NCBI RefSeq assembly: GCF_030440515.1
Contig: NZ_CP076543.1
Span: 8,037,001-8,101,000, forward strand
Length of the DNA stretch: 64,000 nucleotides
From: Streptomyces xanthophaeus
GTDB taxonomy: Bacteria; Actinomycetota; Actinomycetes; Streptomycetales; Streptomycetaceae
Direction of reading: 5' to 3'
A program made the position numbers and the translations under genes. The notes under the pieces were generated by a model that did not search any database, had not been told where the DNA came from, and saw only the letters and a program-made list of their open reading frames with translations. Positions within the stretch are counted from its first letter, which is position 1. Every line of letters starts with the position of its first letter. Positions 25,520 to 38,993 of the stretch are shown piece after piece.

Positions 25520-26344
25520 TCAGACCTCGCGCCACCGGGCCATCGCCCAGGAGAACGCCCCGAACAGCATCAGCCCGAGGGCGACCGCGACCAGCAGCCA
25601 CGGCCCCGCCGGCGTTTGGGTGAACGACCTCAGGGTGTCGTCGATGCCCTTCGCCTGCGCCGGGTCGTAGCGCACCGCGGCGTACACGACGAAGCCGCCG
25701 ACCGCCGTGAACAGGGCGCCCCGGGCCAGGCCGCCGGCCACCCCGAGAAAGTCGACGACGGCGCGCCACCGCGCCGAGACCCCGCCCATGGCGAGATGCT
25801 TGCGGAAGCTGCGCCGTGCCGCCTGCACCGCGATGACCGCGCCCGCGACGACGATCCCGAGCCCGGCCGCTCCCACCAGCCACCGGCCGGCGGGCAGATC
25901 CAGGGCCCGCGCCGTCACGTCGCGCGACTGCTGGTCTCCGGAGTGCCCTCCTCCGCCCGCCGCGAGCGACAGGACGGAGAAGGCGACCGCGGCGTAGAAG
26001 ACGGTCCGGCCCGCCGAAGCCATCCGCTTCACCGGCTTGCCGCCGTCGGGTCCGGCCGCGCCGAACACCGCCTCCGACAGGCGCCACAGCATCATGCCGA
26101 CGAGCCCGATGCCCACGGCCCAGACGAGGACGCCGCCGAAGGGCTTGCCCATCAGCTCCTGGAGGGCGCCCTGACGGTCGGCCTCCTGGCCCCCGGCTTC
26201 ACCGAAGGCCACGCGCAGGGCCAGTGCCCCGACCAGTGCGTACAGCACCCCGCGGGCCAGCAGCCCGCAGCGCGCCGTGACCTCCCGGCCCCGGCCACCG
26301 CGGGACGCGGCCCGGACGCCTCTGCTCGCGCGGCGGTTGCCCAT
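25520..26344 (-). CDS. DUF1206 membrane protein
   Basis: The 274-residue protein has three tandem DUF1206 units, each a pair of helices: LARGVLYALVGALALRVAFG ... LVWAVGIGLVGMMLWRLSEA; GRTVFYAAVAFSVLSLA ... AAGLGIVVAGAVIAVQAA; LARGALFTAVGGFVVYAAV ... LVAVALGLMLFGAFSW. The function is unknown. The SRPBCC gene starts upstream on the same strand with only five bases between, so they form an operon. Confidence 0.86.
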   Translation of the reverse strand: MGNRRASRGVRAASRGGRGREVTARCGLLARGVLYALVGALALRVAFGEAGGQEADRQGALQELMGKPFGGVLVWAVGIGLVGMMLWRLSEAVFGAAGPDGGKPVKRMASAGRTVFYAAVAFSVLSLAAGGGGHSGDQQSRDVTARALDLPAGRWLVGAAGLGIVVAGAVIAVQAARRSFRKHLAMGGVSARWRAVVDFLGVAGGLARGALFTAVGGFVVYAAVRYDPAQAKGIDDTLRSFTQTPAGPWLLVAVALGLMLFGAFSWAMARWREV

Positions 26345-26349
26345 CGCGG

Positions 26350-26799
26350 TCAGACCTCGCCCCGCCAGGCGCCCGTCTCGGTTCCGCGGGACTCGATGAA
26401 CAGCTTGAACCGCTTCAGATCACCGGCGACCTGGCGTTTGACGAAGCCGAGCTTGTCGGCTGCGCTCTCCGCCAGCCCGTCGGGCACCCAGTTCATGTGC
26501 AGGACGACCTTGGTGGTGGTCGCGTCGATCGGCTGGAAGGTCACCAGCCCGGCCTGGCGCGTCTCCCCGTCCACCGTCATCCATGCGACGCGGCGGTCCG
26601 GGTACTGCTCGGTGATCTGCGCGTCGAACTCACGCCGGACGCCGTTCACGTTCGTCACCCAGTGGGTGAGCGTGTCCGTGCGCTGTTCGATGCGTTCGAC
26701 CCCCTCCATGAAGGCGGGGAACTCCTCGAACTGCGTCCACTGGTTGTAGGCCGTCCGTGCCGGAACGTTGACCTCGACGTACTCCTCGACGTGCGACAT
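26350..26799 (-). CDS. SRPBCC-family protein (polyketide cyclase/dehydrase-like fold)
   Basis: This 149-residue START-like protein opens VEEYVEVNVPARTAYNQWTQFEEFPAFMEGVERIEQ, typical of membrane-associated SRPBCC proteins, and continues RRVAWMTVDGETRQAGLVTFQPID. The fold binds hydrophobic ligands. GGAAGGGG precedes the ATG. It lies immediately before the DUF1206 gene in the same operon, so a role in the same envelope or stress process is plausible. Confidence 0.85.
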   Translation of the reverse strand: MSHVEEYVEVNVPARTAYNQWTQFEEFPAFMEGVERIEQRTDTLTHWVTNVNGVRREFDAQITEQYPDRRVAWMTVDGETRQAGLVTFQPIDATTTKVVLHMNWVPDGLAESAADKLGFVKRQVAGDLKRFKLFIESRGTETGAWRGEV

Positions 26800-27087
26800 G
26801 CGTACCCCTTCCGTGTCGTCGTCGGCCCCGCCACGCGGCCCGCGATTCCGGCCGCCGCCGTCAGGACCCTGCAAGACCGCGGCCGCACGTGATGCCCGGG
26901 GGGACGGGACACCTGCGTGCGGCCGCGGATCTCGACGGGTCGCCGCCCCGCTCGAAACGGCAACTCGCCGACACTTACGCGTCTGGCCCTGAATCGAGGG
27001 CTCAAACAGGAGCGGGAAAAGAATTTCGTACCGTGCCGCACACACTGCCGTGGGTGACGTGCACCGTGCGGGGAGCCTCCGCCCCCG

Positions 27088-27210
27088 CTACCGGTGCCGG
27101 GCCAGGCTGTGGAACAGGACGAGGAGAGCGAACGCGATGACGGCCAGATGGAGCCAGGCGGGGCCGGGCGCCGGGGTCAGGGCCAGGGAGTCGAGCGCGT
27201 GAGATGTCAT
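27088..27210 (-). CDS. Possible small membrane peptide (40 aa)
   Basis: The minus strand encodes MTSHALDSLALTPAPG, then a single hydrophobic helix (WLHLAVIAFALLVLFHSLA) and RHR before the stop. Third positions are strongly G/C. The ribosome site is weak. No family recognised; it could be chance. Confidence 0.35.
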   Translation of the reverse strand: MTSHALDSLALTPAPGPAWLHLAVIAFALLVLFHSLARHR

Positions 27211-27306
27211 ACCGCGCGCCTGCCCCCGTCGCGCGCAACGATGCTCCGGTACGGGGACACGGGGCGGCGCGGGGACACGGGGACACAGGCGCGCGGACCG
27301 GCCGGG

Positions 27307-27771
27307 TCAGAGGCCCGTGGACCTGCCCGAGGTCAGCCGCGACGCCTCGATCTCGGCCCAGACCGCCTTGCCGTTCTCGTGTGTGTGCGTGCCCCAGCGA
27401 TCGGAGATGCGCTCCACGATGTAGAGGCCGTGGCCGCCCGGGAGGCCACGCTGCGGCGACGGGTGGCGGCGGGGCGGCGTCGTCGTGCCGTCGAAGACCT
27501 CCATCCGCAGGACCTCACCGGCCGACAGCGCGAGCTCGATGCAACCACCCGCGTGCAGGACCGCGTTGGTCAGCAGCTCGGACACGAGGAGCAGAGCGTC
27601 CTCCGACGTCTCGGTCCCGCTCCAGCCCCAGTCGAGCAGGGCCTGGCGTGCGAAGTCGCGGCCCTTGGCCACGGATCCGCGTACGCCGGCCAGGGCGAGC
27701 CGACGGCGCTGCCCCGTGCCGGAAAGCCCGGCAGGCCTGCGATCGCCGGTTTCCGGTCCGATCGTTTCCAC
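27307..27771 (-). CDS. ATP-binding anti-sigma factor-like protein (HATPase_c_2)
   Basis: The 154-residue protein starts at GTG 27771 and has GHKL kinase motifs: LLLVSELLTNAVLHAGG (N-box) and LPGGHGLYIVERISDRWG (lid and G2-like box). It parallels the gene at 1-444. It lies 115 bases downstream of the MEDS-HATPase gene and in the same direction as the sigma factor operon, so it may be the switch kinase for this locus: binding the sigma factor when free and phosphorylating the STAS proteins. The specific pairing is inferred from position. Confidence 0.86.
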   Translation of the reverse strand: METIGPETGDRRPAGLSGTGQRRRLALAGVRGSVAKGRDFARQALLDWGWSGTETSEDALLLVSELLTNAVLHAGGCIELALSAGEVLRMEVFDGTTTPPRRHPSPQRGLPGGHGLYIVERISDRWGTHTHENGKAVWAEIEASRLTSGRSTGL

Positions 27772-27886
27772 TGTGGTCTCTCACCCCCACCGTTGAGATT
27801 GGTCTCTGTTCGCGGGAACGAACAGGCCCCGTGGGGCCGAGGACACCCGGGCACACGACTGACAGTCTAAGGGGACCACCGGCCGC

Positions 27887-28870
27887 TCAGAAGGTTGTCA
27901 TGTGCAGCCTCAGAGTGAAGCCGCTGTCCGAGGCCCGGATCTCGACCAGGTCGCACAGCTGGTGGATCATCCACAGGCCTCGGCCGCCGTCGGCCGAGGC
28001 CAGGGCGGGCCGGCGGCGCCCCGCCAGGGGGTCGGCGAGGTGACCTGCGTCGCGGATCTCGGCCACGACCCCGGCACCGCCCGCACCGTCACCCGTACCC
28101 GGACCGGATCCGGCGGTGCTCCACAGCCGGATCGCGCCGCTCCCGCCCCCGTGGGCGAGGGAGTTGGCTGCGGCCTCGGCGACCGCCAGGACGAGGTCGC
28201 CGCGCCGCGCCGCGCTCAGGGCCGTGCCACGGGCGAAGGCCTCGGCGTACGCGCGCACCTCGCTCAGCTGCCCGTGGGTGTAGGCCAGCCAGGGCGCACC
28301 ACCGTCGGGCTCGGGCAGGGGGGCGTCGCAGTCGGCGCAGACCGCCGAGGCGTCCGCGTAGTCCGGGCTCGGCAGGGCCTTGCCGTCCTCCAGCAGCGTG
28401 GGATGCGTACGCCGGGCATCGGACACCACGGTGCCCGGCAGGCCGAGGACGTCGTACGGGCACAGGACGGTGGCCTGCCGCCCCGCGAAGGCGGTGTTGA
28501 TGAGGGCCTCGTGACGGGTGGCCTCCAGCACCTCGGCCCGCGAGCGGCCGGGCCAGATCGGCTCGCCCACGATCCGGGCCGGCCGGTCCGCGCACCCGTC
28601 GGCGAAATCCTGCAGGGCGGCCAGGATGCGGCCGGGATTGCGGCCCAGGTGCGTCATGTCCGTCCAGGTGACCCCGGCCGTGGCGGCGCCGAGGTCCTCG
28701 CGCAGCGCATCCAGCCGCGGCCCGGGGACGGCCACGAGCACCGGCTCGTCGGCCGCGAGGGCGGCCCGGACGAACCCGCCCACACCTGCCAGGTAGTCCG
28801 CCTGCCCCCGGTAGAAGAGGGCAGGGTGGACGAAGGCTCCGGAGGCGCCGGACGCAGGAAGATTGATCAT
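27887..28870 (-). CDS. RsbA-like MEDS domain plus HATPase anti-sigma regulator
   Basis: The 327-residue protein has an N-terminal MEDS domain (HPALFYRGQADYLAGVGGFVRAALAADEPVLVAVP, residues about 14-185) and a C-terminal HATPase_c_2 domain (DLVLAVAEAAANSLAHGGGSG ... GGRGLWMIHQLCDLVEI). Between them are cysteines in CADCDAP that may bind metal. MEDS proteins (MEthanogen/methylotroph, DcmR Sensory) sense small molecules. Its ATG overlaps the STAS stop by four bases (ATGA), so sensor and antagonist are made together. Confidence 0.86.
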   Translation of the reverse strand: MINLPASGASGAFVHPALFYRGQADYLAGVGGFVRAALAADEPVLVAVPGPRLDALREDLGAATAGVTWTDMTHLGRNPGRILAALQDFADGCADRPARIVGEPIWPGRSRAEVLEATRHEALINTAFAGRQATVLCPYDVLGLPGTVVSDARRTHPTLLEDGKALPSPDYADASAVCADCDAPLPEPDGGAPWLAYTHGQLSEVRAYAEAFARGTALSAARRGDLVLAVAEAAANSLAHGGGSGAIRLWSTAGSGPGTGDGAGGAGVVAEIRDAGHLADPLAGRRRPALASADGGRGLWMIHQLCDLVEIRASDSGFTLRLHMTTF

Positions 28871-29301
28871 GCTGCGACCTCCAGCGCGGCACATTCGTCC
28901 GGGAACATCTCCACGAGCTTGCGGAGCGAGTATGGCGGGTGGTGGAGCAGCAGGCGACGCCCCTGGCCGGTGACGGTGGCATTGGCCTGCACCAGGGCGG
29001 CGACGGCGGCCGTGTCGAGGAAGGCAACGGCGGACAGGTCGAGATGGACGACCGGGCCCGGGATCCGGGTGACGACACCCAGTGCCGCGCGCAGGACGGG
29101 CCGGGTGTCGAGGTCGCAGCTGCCCCTCAGCAGGGCACCGGGACGGTCGCGCAACGGCCGGGCGGTCAGCGTCGTCGCCGAACCCCTCCCGGCGGGCGCG
29201 CACCGCAGGACCGCGTCCGCCCACGTCCCGTCGTCGTAGAGCGCCTGCGCGCCGACGGGCGGGAGGGGCGGGGGGCCGTCGTGCCGGTGGGGTGAGGGCA
29301 T
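28867..29301 (-). CDS. STAS-domain anti-sigma factor antagonist
   Basis: The 144-residue protein has the STAS core VVHLDLSAVAFLDTAAVAALVQAN preceded by a Pro-rich tail. In SpoIIAA-type antagonists the phosphorylated residue follows the Asp of D-S; here the site reads FLDTAAV, so the acceptor would be Thr. It lies eight bases after the sigma factor stop and overlaps the MEDS-HATPase gene. Unphosphorylated antagonist would free the sigma factor from its kinase. Confidence 0.86.
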   Translation of the reverse strand: MPSPHRHDGPPPLPPVGAQALYDDGTWADAVLRCAPAGRGSATTLTARPLRDRPGALLRGSCDLDTRPVLRAALGVVTRIPGPVVHLDLSAVAFLDTAAVAALVQANATVTGQGRRLLLHHPPYSLRKLVEMFPDECAALEVAA

Positions 29302-29309
29302 GGCGCTGC

Positions 29310-30239
29310 CTACACCGACAGCATCCCGGCGCGCAGCCGCGCCAGGGTCCGGGACAGCAGGCGCGAGACCTGCATCTGCGAGATGCCCAGTTCCGCGCCG
29401 ATCTCCGCCTGCGTCCTGTCCTCGCCGAAGCGCAGCCGCAGGATCATCCGGTCGCGTTCGTCCAGCTGCTCCAGCAGGGGCGCGAGCGTGTGGAACTCCT
29501 CGAAGAGTTCCATGGCGGGGTCGACGTCACCGAGCCGGTCCGCCAGCGGACGGGTCGTCCGGCCCGTCGTCGTCGACGGCTCGTCGCTCTCGGCCGAGGC
29601 GTCCAGGGAGCCGCTCGTATAGCCGTTCGCGGCGACCAGCCCGTCGATGACCTCTTCCTCGGTCAGTTCGAGGTGCTGGGCGACCTCCTTGACCGTCGGG
29701 GACCGGCCGAGGACGTCGGTGAGGGCCTCCTGGGCCTTGGCGAGCTCCGTACGCCGTTCCTGCAGACGGCGCGGGACGTGCACCGCCCAGGTGGTGTCAC
29801 GGAAGTAGCGCTTGATCTCACCGGTGATGTAGGGGAGGGCCAGAGTGGAGAACTCGACCTCGCGTTCGGGCTCGTAGCGGTCGATGGCCTTGATGAGACC
29901 GATGGTCCCGACCTGGATGATGTCGTCCATGTCCAGACCACCACCCAGCACGCGGGCGCGGAATCGCCGCGCGGCGAACTGGACCAGCGAGAGGTTCATC
30001 TCGATCAGGGTGTTGCGGGCGTACTGGTACTCACGCGTGCCTTCTTCCAGGGCACCGAGTCTCAGGAAGAAGAGCTTCGAAAGCTCGCGGGCGTCGGCAG
30101 GAGCCATCTCCCGGGCGTTCTTCACCTCGGGCAGTTCCACGTCCTGCCGTGGAATTCCCACGGTGGTGCCGGGCACAGTGGGCGTCATGGGCGCGTCTGT
30201 TGCACGAATGGGGCCTGCGACGGTGGCCGAGCGAGACAT
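29310..30239 (-). CDS. SigB/SigF-family RNA polymerase sigma factor
   Basis: The 309-residue sigma-70-type factor has region 2 (NLSLVQFAARRFRARVLGGGLDMDDIIQVGTIGLIKAIDRYEPER...TLALPYITGEIKRYFRD, outlined at residues 80-150), region 3 (RRLQERRTELAKAQEALTDVLGRSPTV) and region 4 (ERDRMILRLRFGEDRTQAEIGAELGISQMQVSRLL). The order and the downstream antagonist and anti-sigma genes mark it as the SigB/F/G stress or sporulation class, of which streptomycetes have about nine. GGGAGGGAACGG precedes the ATG. Confidence 0.93.
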   Translation of the reverse strand: MSRSATVAGPIRATDAPMTPTVPGTTVGIPRQDVELPEVKNAREMAPADARELSKLFFLRLGALEEGTREYQYARNTLIEMNLSLVQFAARRFRARVLGGGLDMDDIIQVGTIGLIKAIDRYEPEREVEFSTLALPYITGEIKRYFRDTTWAVHVPRRLQERRTELAKAQEALTDVLGRSPTVKEVAQHLELTEEEVIDGLVAANGYTSGSLDASAESDEPSTTTGRTTRPLADRLGDVDPAMELFEEFHTLAPLLEQLDERDRMILRLRFGEDRTQAEIGAELGISQMQVSRLLSRTLARLRAGMLSV

Positions 30240-30463
30240 GGTGGCCGTTCCCTCCCGATTGACTGACGGCTGCTCGGGCGCTTGTGCCCCGACTTCACCG
30301 CCTTATTCGCTCCTCGCGAAAACTCCTCTCCGCGGCCGCCGCCGATGAGGTGGCGCGCCGGCCTCCGGGTGCGTGTGCCGCGGGCCTTGGCGCACTCGGC
30401 CGACCGTCGAGCAGGCATACTCCCTTGCGGAAGCCGTACAAGTGACGATCCGGGGAGGCGGAC

Positions 30464-30811
30464 ATGACCGGAGCAGCGGACGCGTACCACGAAGGCGTCG
30501 TCGGGAACAGCTACCCGGCCGGAGCCGGGTGGGTGGTCGCGGCGCACGGGGAGCTCGACCAGGACACACTGGCCCCGCTGGAGGAGGCGCTCGCCTCCGC
30601 CGCGGACCAGCACCGGCTCGTGGTCCTCGACGCGGGCTCCATCACCTTCGGCGACTCCTCGTTCCTGAACCTGCTGCTGCGCCTGCACCACCTCACCACG
30701 CTGCGCATCGCCGCCCCCGGTGAGCAACTCCGCCGTCTCTTCGCCCTGACGGGCGCCGATACGGTCCTCTCCCTCCACCCGAACGTCGAGGATGCCGTCA
30801 GTGGGTCGTGA
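30464..30811 (+). CDS. STAS-domain anti-sigma factor antagonist
   Basis: This 115-residue SpoIIAA-like protein has WVVAAHGELDQDTLAPLEEAL and the phosphorylation loop ITFGDSSFLNLLLRLHHLT, in which the first Ser after Asp is the expected phospho-acceptor. GGGGAGG lies upstream of the ATG at 30464. It is divergent from the sigma factor gene and precedes the hybrid kinase, so it probably belongs to the same circuit. Confidence 0.88.
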   Translation: MTGAADAYHEGVVGNSYPAGAGWVVAAHGELDQDTLAPLEEALASAADQHRLVVLDAGSITFGDSSFLNLLLRLHHLTTLRIAAPGEQLRRLFALTGADTVLSLHPNVEDAVSGS

Positions 30812-30933
30812 CCGGGTGATCAGGTGAGCCTCCGTCGACGATAGCCTTCATCACCGGTCGTGCGGCGATGGCGGATCCCATCATGTCCTGTCCCCCGCGC
30901 CGGCGCGGTCGTTGTCTAGAGTGAGGTTGGCGG

Positions 30934-34976
<4,043 letters not shown>

Positions 34977-34980
<4 letters not shown>

Positions 34981-37397
34981 CCCCCGGCACACAGCGGCAC
35001 GACGACGCCCGCCCGCCGGAATCGGTCGCCACGGAGCCGTCCCCGAACACGGTCCCGCACCATGCGCCGGCCCCCCTGGGACGCCTGGTCGCCACCGTGG
35101 AACGGCTGCGCCGCGAGGTGCGGGAGGCGCACGCCGCCGCGGACGGCAGGGCCCTGGTCGAGCTGGCCAAGGGCATTCTGATCGGACAGCTGAGCTGCAC
35201 CCCCGCCGCGGCGGCACGCCAGCTCGACGAACTGTCCCGCGAGACCGGGATGTCCGTGCTCGAACTCGCCGCCGACATCGTCAACCAGGCCTCCCGCGAC
35301 CACGTCAGCGAGGTCGCCGCCGAGTTCGCCCGGCGCACCGGCACGCCGGATGCGGCCGAGCCGTCCACCACGGTCTCCGTGCGGCTGCGTACCGCCGAGA
35401 GCTGGGTACTGGCCGCCGCCGACGACACCCAGGCGGTGGCCGAATCCCTCCTGACGCACGCCCTCGGGCCCCTGGGCGCGGTCGCCGTCGCCGTCTGGAG
35501 CGCGGCCCCCGACGGCTCCCTGGCCCTCGCCGGCCACGCCGGCTTCCCGCCCGGGGAAGCCGCACGCTGGCGCCACGTACCCCCGGGCGTCTCCACCGTC
35601 GCCCGCCTCGCGCTGCGCGAGCGCCGACTGGTCACCCTCGCCCGGCTCCAGCACGACGGACCCCCCTCGATCGGCCACCTCCAGCGGCCCGACGGCGGGC
35701 GGATGGCCGTACCGGCCGGGTCCGGCGGACGGATCCACGGCGTCCTGGAAATCTGCTGGCCTCAACCCCTGGCACCGCAGTCCCCGCAGATCGAGCGCCA
35801 GGTCGAGGCCCTCGCCGAACTGTGCGCCCGCACCATGGACGCCGCACCTGCGGCCGACCCCGGCACGTTCGACGCGGTGCTCCCGGACGTCGCGGAGCTG
35901 ATCGACCTCTCCGAGGGCCTCCACGACCCCGCTGTGGTCCTCACCCCCGTACTCGACCACGAGGGCCGGCTGACCGACTTCCGCATCCGCCACGCCGGCA
36001 GCCGGTTCGTCGATCCCGCCGGGCGGCCGCGCGGCGACGTGAACGGCGCCCTGCTGCTGGAGGCCTATCCGATGGCCGGGGGCGAGAACGGGCTCTTCGA
36101 CATCATCGAGCGCGTGCACGCGACGGGCGAGCCCTTCCGCGCCGAACGCATGAGCCTGACCGCGCTCGTCGACCAGATCCCCCTCACCTCGGTCGCGGAC
36201 ATCAGCGTCAGCCGCCACGGGGCCGCCGTCCTGCTGATCTGGCGCGTCGAGGACGAGACGGCACGACTGGCCGACCTCCTCCAGCACGCCCAGCGCCTGG
36301 GCCGGATCGGCGGCTTCGAGGAGAACCTCGTCACCGGCGCGGTCACCTGGAACGCGCAGCTGTATGCGCTGCACGGTCTGCCGGCCACCGCCCCGCCCGT
36401 GCGGCTGCGGGAACTGCCCGGCTACGCCCACCCCGACGACTCCGCCGCCCTGGACCGCTTCCTGCGGGCCGTGCTGCGCTACCGCCGTCCGGCCTCCGTG
36501 AACCTGCGCCTGCGCAGGCCCGACGGCATCACCCGGCACATCCGCGTCGTCGCCGAGCCCGTCCTCGACGCCGACCAGCGGCTCCACGCCGTCCGCGGCG
36601 CCTACCAGGACATCTCCGCACAGCACTGGACCGAGGTCGCCCTGGCCGCGACCCGGGACCAACTCGCCCACACCGAGGCCGAGTCCGCCGAACGCAACCG
36701 CCTCGCCCTGCAGCTCCAGCACGCGATCATGCCCCCCACCCCGCCGGCCGTCGAGGCACCCGGCCTGCGCGTCGCCGTCCGCTACCGGCCCGCCGAGACC
36801 GAGTCGCTCGTCGGCGGCGACTGGTACGACACCGTGGTCCTGCCGTCCGGGCTGGTCATGCTCTCCGTGGGCGACGTCGCCGGACACGGAATCGAGGCCG
36901 CCACCGGCATGGTCGTCCTGCGCAACGCGCTGCGCGGCCTCGCCGTGACCGGAGCGGGCCCCGCCCAGCTGCTGTCCTGGCTCAACACGGTCACCCACCA
37001 CCTCGCCAAGCACGTGACGGCCACCGCGGTCTGCGGGCTCTTCGACCCCAGCACCAGGGTGATGCGCTGGGCGCGCGCCGGGCACCTGCCGCCCGTACTC
37101 GTCCGCGACGGCGAGGCGGAAGCCTTCCCGCTCATCGAGGGCCTGCTCCTCGGCGCGCTCCCCGAAGTGACGTACGCCGAGCGGGAGGTGCGGCTCGAAC
37201 CGGACGACACCCTGCTGATGTACACGGACGGGCTGGTGGAGCGGCGGGACTCCTCGGTACAGGACTCGCTCGGCCACCTCATGAACGCGGCGGCCGCCGG
37301 CGCCGGAGACCTGGACCGGCAGCTGGACCGCCTCCTCGCCGGGAGCCGGTCCGACACGGACGACGACACCTGCGTCATCGGAATCCAGGTCGGCTGA
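34977..37397 (+). CDS. ANTAR-GAF-PAS-PAS-SpoIIE phosphatase
   Basis: The 806-residue protein starts with an ANTAR-like helical region (about 45-105; ALVELAKGILIGQLSCTPAAAARQLDELS), an RNA-binding antitermination domain. A GAF-like domain (about 125-285) and two PAS regions follow, the second with GGFEENLVTGAVTWNAQLYALHG and IRVVAEPVLDADQRLHAVRGAYQDIS. The SpoIIE phosphatase domain has [34 protein letters not shown] and DDDTCVIGIQVG. The ATG overlaps the kinase stop, indicating coupled translation. As a PP2C-type phosphatase it should dephosphorylate a STAS antagonist, plausibly those at 28867 or 30464. Confidence 0.88.
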
Positions 37398-37481
37398 CGC
37401 GGCAGAGCGACACCCGGACTCGGCCGCGCTCACCCGCCGACGGGTGCGGAGGACGGCGATCGGCGCCGTGAGCGGCCGTGT

Positions 37482-37487
37482 TAGCGT
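37482..37487 (+). promoter_or_regulatory. -10 box of a leaderless promoter
   Basis: TAGCGT stands six bases before the ATG at 37494, which predicts transcription starting at the start codon. No clear -35 was found. Confidence 0.45.
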
Positions 37488-37493
37488 GCGGGC

Positions 37494-38051
37494 ATGCGCG
37501 CTCCCATCGGGTCCTTCGACAACGCGGTGCCGGCTCCGGACTGCCTCACGGAACTCACCCGGCCCGTCGCCGAAGCGGTCCGCAGCTGGGCCGGCGACGT
37601 GCCCGCCGAGCAGATCGTCTACGTGGACACCGACCCCGCGATCGCCGACACCGCTGCCTTCGTCGCCCACTACGGGCCGGAGCTCCTCGACCGGTCGGCG
37701 AACTGCGTGGTCGTCGCCGCCAAGCGCGGAGGCATGGTCACCCTCGCCGCCTGCCTCGTGCCCTCCGCCGGCCGGGTCGACGTCAACGGCGCCGTCCGCC
37801 GCCACCTGGGCGCGCGCAAGGTGTCCTTCGCGCCGATGGAGACGGCCGTGGAGCTGACGGGCATGGAGTACGGGGGCATCACCCCGCTCGGGCTGCCGGG
37901 GGACTGGCCGCTCCTGGTGGACGCGGCGGTCGCCGACATGGCGTACGTGCTCGTCGGCAGCGGACGCCGGCGCGGCAAGCTCATCGCCCCCGGGAAGCTG
38001 TTCGCGCAGATCCCCGGGGCCGAACTCGTCGAGGGCCTCGCCCTCCTCTGA
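37494..38051 (+). CDS. YbaK/EbsC-type aminoacyl-tRNA deacylase-like protein
   Basis: The 185-residue protein contains the YbaK / prolyl-tRNA editing fold. Visible parts are IVYVDTDPAIADTAAFVAHYG, ANCVVVAAKRGG, LVPSAGRVDVNGAVRRHLGARKVSFAPME and GMEYGGITPLGLPGDWPLLVD, the last carrying the conserved Gly-Gly-Ile-Thr-Pro loop. Relatives hydrolyse mischarged tRNA such as Cys-tRNA-Pro. Substrate not determined. It is convergent with the dioxygenase gene, three bases apart. Confidence 0.87.
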   Translation: MRAPIGSFDNAVPAPDCLTELTRPVAEAVRSWAGDVPAEQIVYVDTDPAIADTAAFVAHYGPELLDRSANCVVVAAKRGGMVTLAACLVPSAGRVDVNGAVRRHLGARKVSFAPMETAVELTGMEYGGITPLGLPGDWPLLVDAAVADMAYVLVGSGRRRGKLIAPGKLFAQIPGAELVEGLALL

Positions 38052-38054
38052 CGC

Positions 38055-38762
38055 TCAGGCGATTCCCACGGTGTACGCGGCGCGGTAGCCCTCCCCGTCG
38101 GGGACCAGGGCCAGCGTCATCGCGGCCCCGGAGGCGCGGTAGCGGCTGTCACGGGCGTTGGGGTGCTTCGGCGCGCGGCGCTCCGCGTACGGCGGCCGCG
38201 CGTACACCCGCACCAGGAGGTCCTCGGGGAAGAAGAACTGCGAGGTCGTCCCGGTACGGCGGTCGGGGCGCACCTTGAAGTGGATGTGCGGCGCCAGCCC
38301 CGCGTACCAGCCGGGCACGATCGTGCGGAACGTAGTGCGCCCGGCGGCGTCCGTGACCTGCGTACCGCGCAGGAAGGTGGACCCGCCGGTGGAGTAGGCG
38401 CCCGAGGCGTCGGCGTGCCAGATGTCGACCGCGGCGTCCGTGACCGGCCGGCAGCCCGCCGAGGCCCGTACGACGGTGAGGTCCAGCCGGAACGGCACGC
38501 CCTTGCGGCCCTCCGTGATGTCGGAGCGGACCCGGTCCAGGTCCAGGTAGTACGGGCCGGCGCCCGCCTCCACGGCGAGGACGCAGGCCGGGGTGCTGCC
38601 ACCGGGCGACGGCGCGAGGGTCGGTGACGCGGAGGGCTGCCCTGCCGCCCCCCGGGTCCCGGCCGGGCCGGAGCAGGCCGCGGTCAGCGCCGCGACCCCG
38701 GCCGATCCGGCGGCCAGCAGGAGGGCACGGCGGCTGGTCGGGGAACTGCCGTTCTCGGTCAT
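38055..38762 (-). CDS. Exported intradiol ring-cleavage dioxygenase-like protein
   Basis: This 235-residue protein has a Tat-like signal (TSRRALLLAAGSAGVAALTAACS) whose LTAAC is a lipobox, so it is probably a surface lipoprotein. The catalytic domain has the non-haem Fe(III) ligands of intradiol dioxygenases in DIWHADASGAYS (Tyr) and PGWYAGLAPHIHFKV (Tyr, His, His). It is short compared with cytosolic catechol dioxygenases and lacks their N-terminal dimer helices. Secreted members act on aromatic compounds from plant matter. GGGAGAGG precedes the ATG. Confidence 0.87.
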   Translation of the reverse strand: MTENGSSPTSRRALLLAAGSAGVAALTAACSGPAGTRGAAGQPSASPTLAPSPGGSTPACVLAVEAGAGPYYLDLDRVRSDITEGRKGVPFRLDLTVVRASAGCRPVTDAAVDIWHADASGAYSTGGSTFLRGTQVTDAAGRTTFRTIVPGWYAGLAPHIHFKVRPDRRTGTTSQFFFPEDLLVRVYARPPYAERRAPKHPNARDSRYRASGAAMTLALVPDGEGYRAAYTVGIA

Positions 38763-38916
38763 GCGAACCTCTCCCGCGCGCTGCGCGACCGTCGAGACCG
38801 TCCGCACGGGACGCGCGACGACCACCGATCGCGCCCACCGTGCCGGACGGAAGGCGTCCCGGCCACCACCGACACACCCGGCCGGGCAGACCGCACCGCC
38901 GTGGAGGATCGACACC

Positions 38917-38945
38917 TGAACGAGGACAGGAACTGACCTCGTTCA
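38917..38945. promoter_or_regulatory. Inverted repeat upstream of VOC gene
   Basis: TGAACGAGG (38917-38925) and CCTCGTTCA (38937-38945) are exact complements eleven bases apart, about 50 bases before the VOC start in the divergent region. It may be an operator or attenuator. Confidence 0.4.
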
Positions 38946-38993
38946 CGCCTACGGTGGTGAGGTCACGAAGAGCGACAGGAGAGGAAGAAGCCG

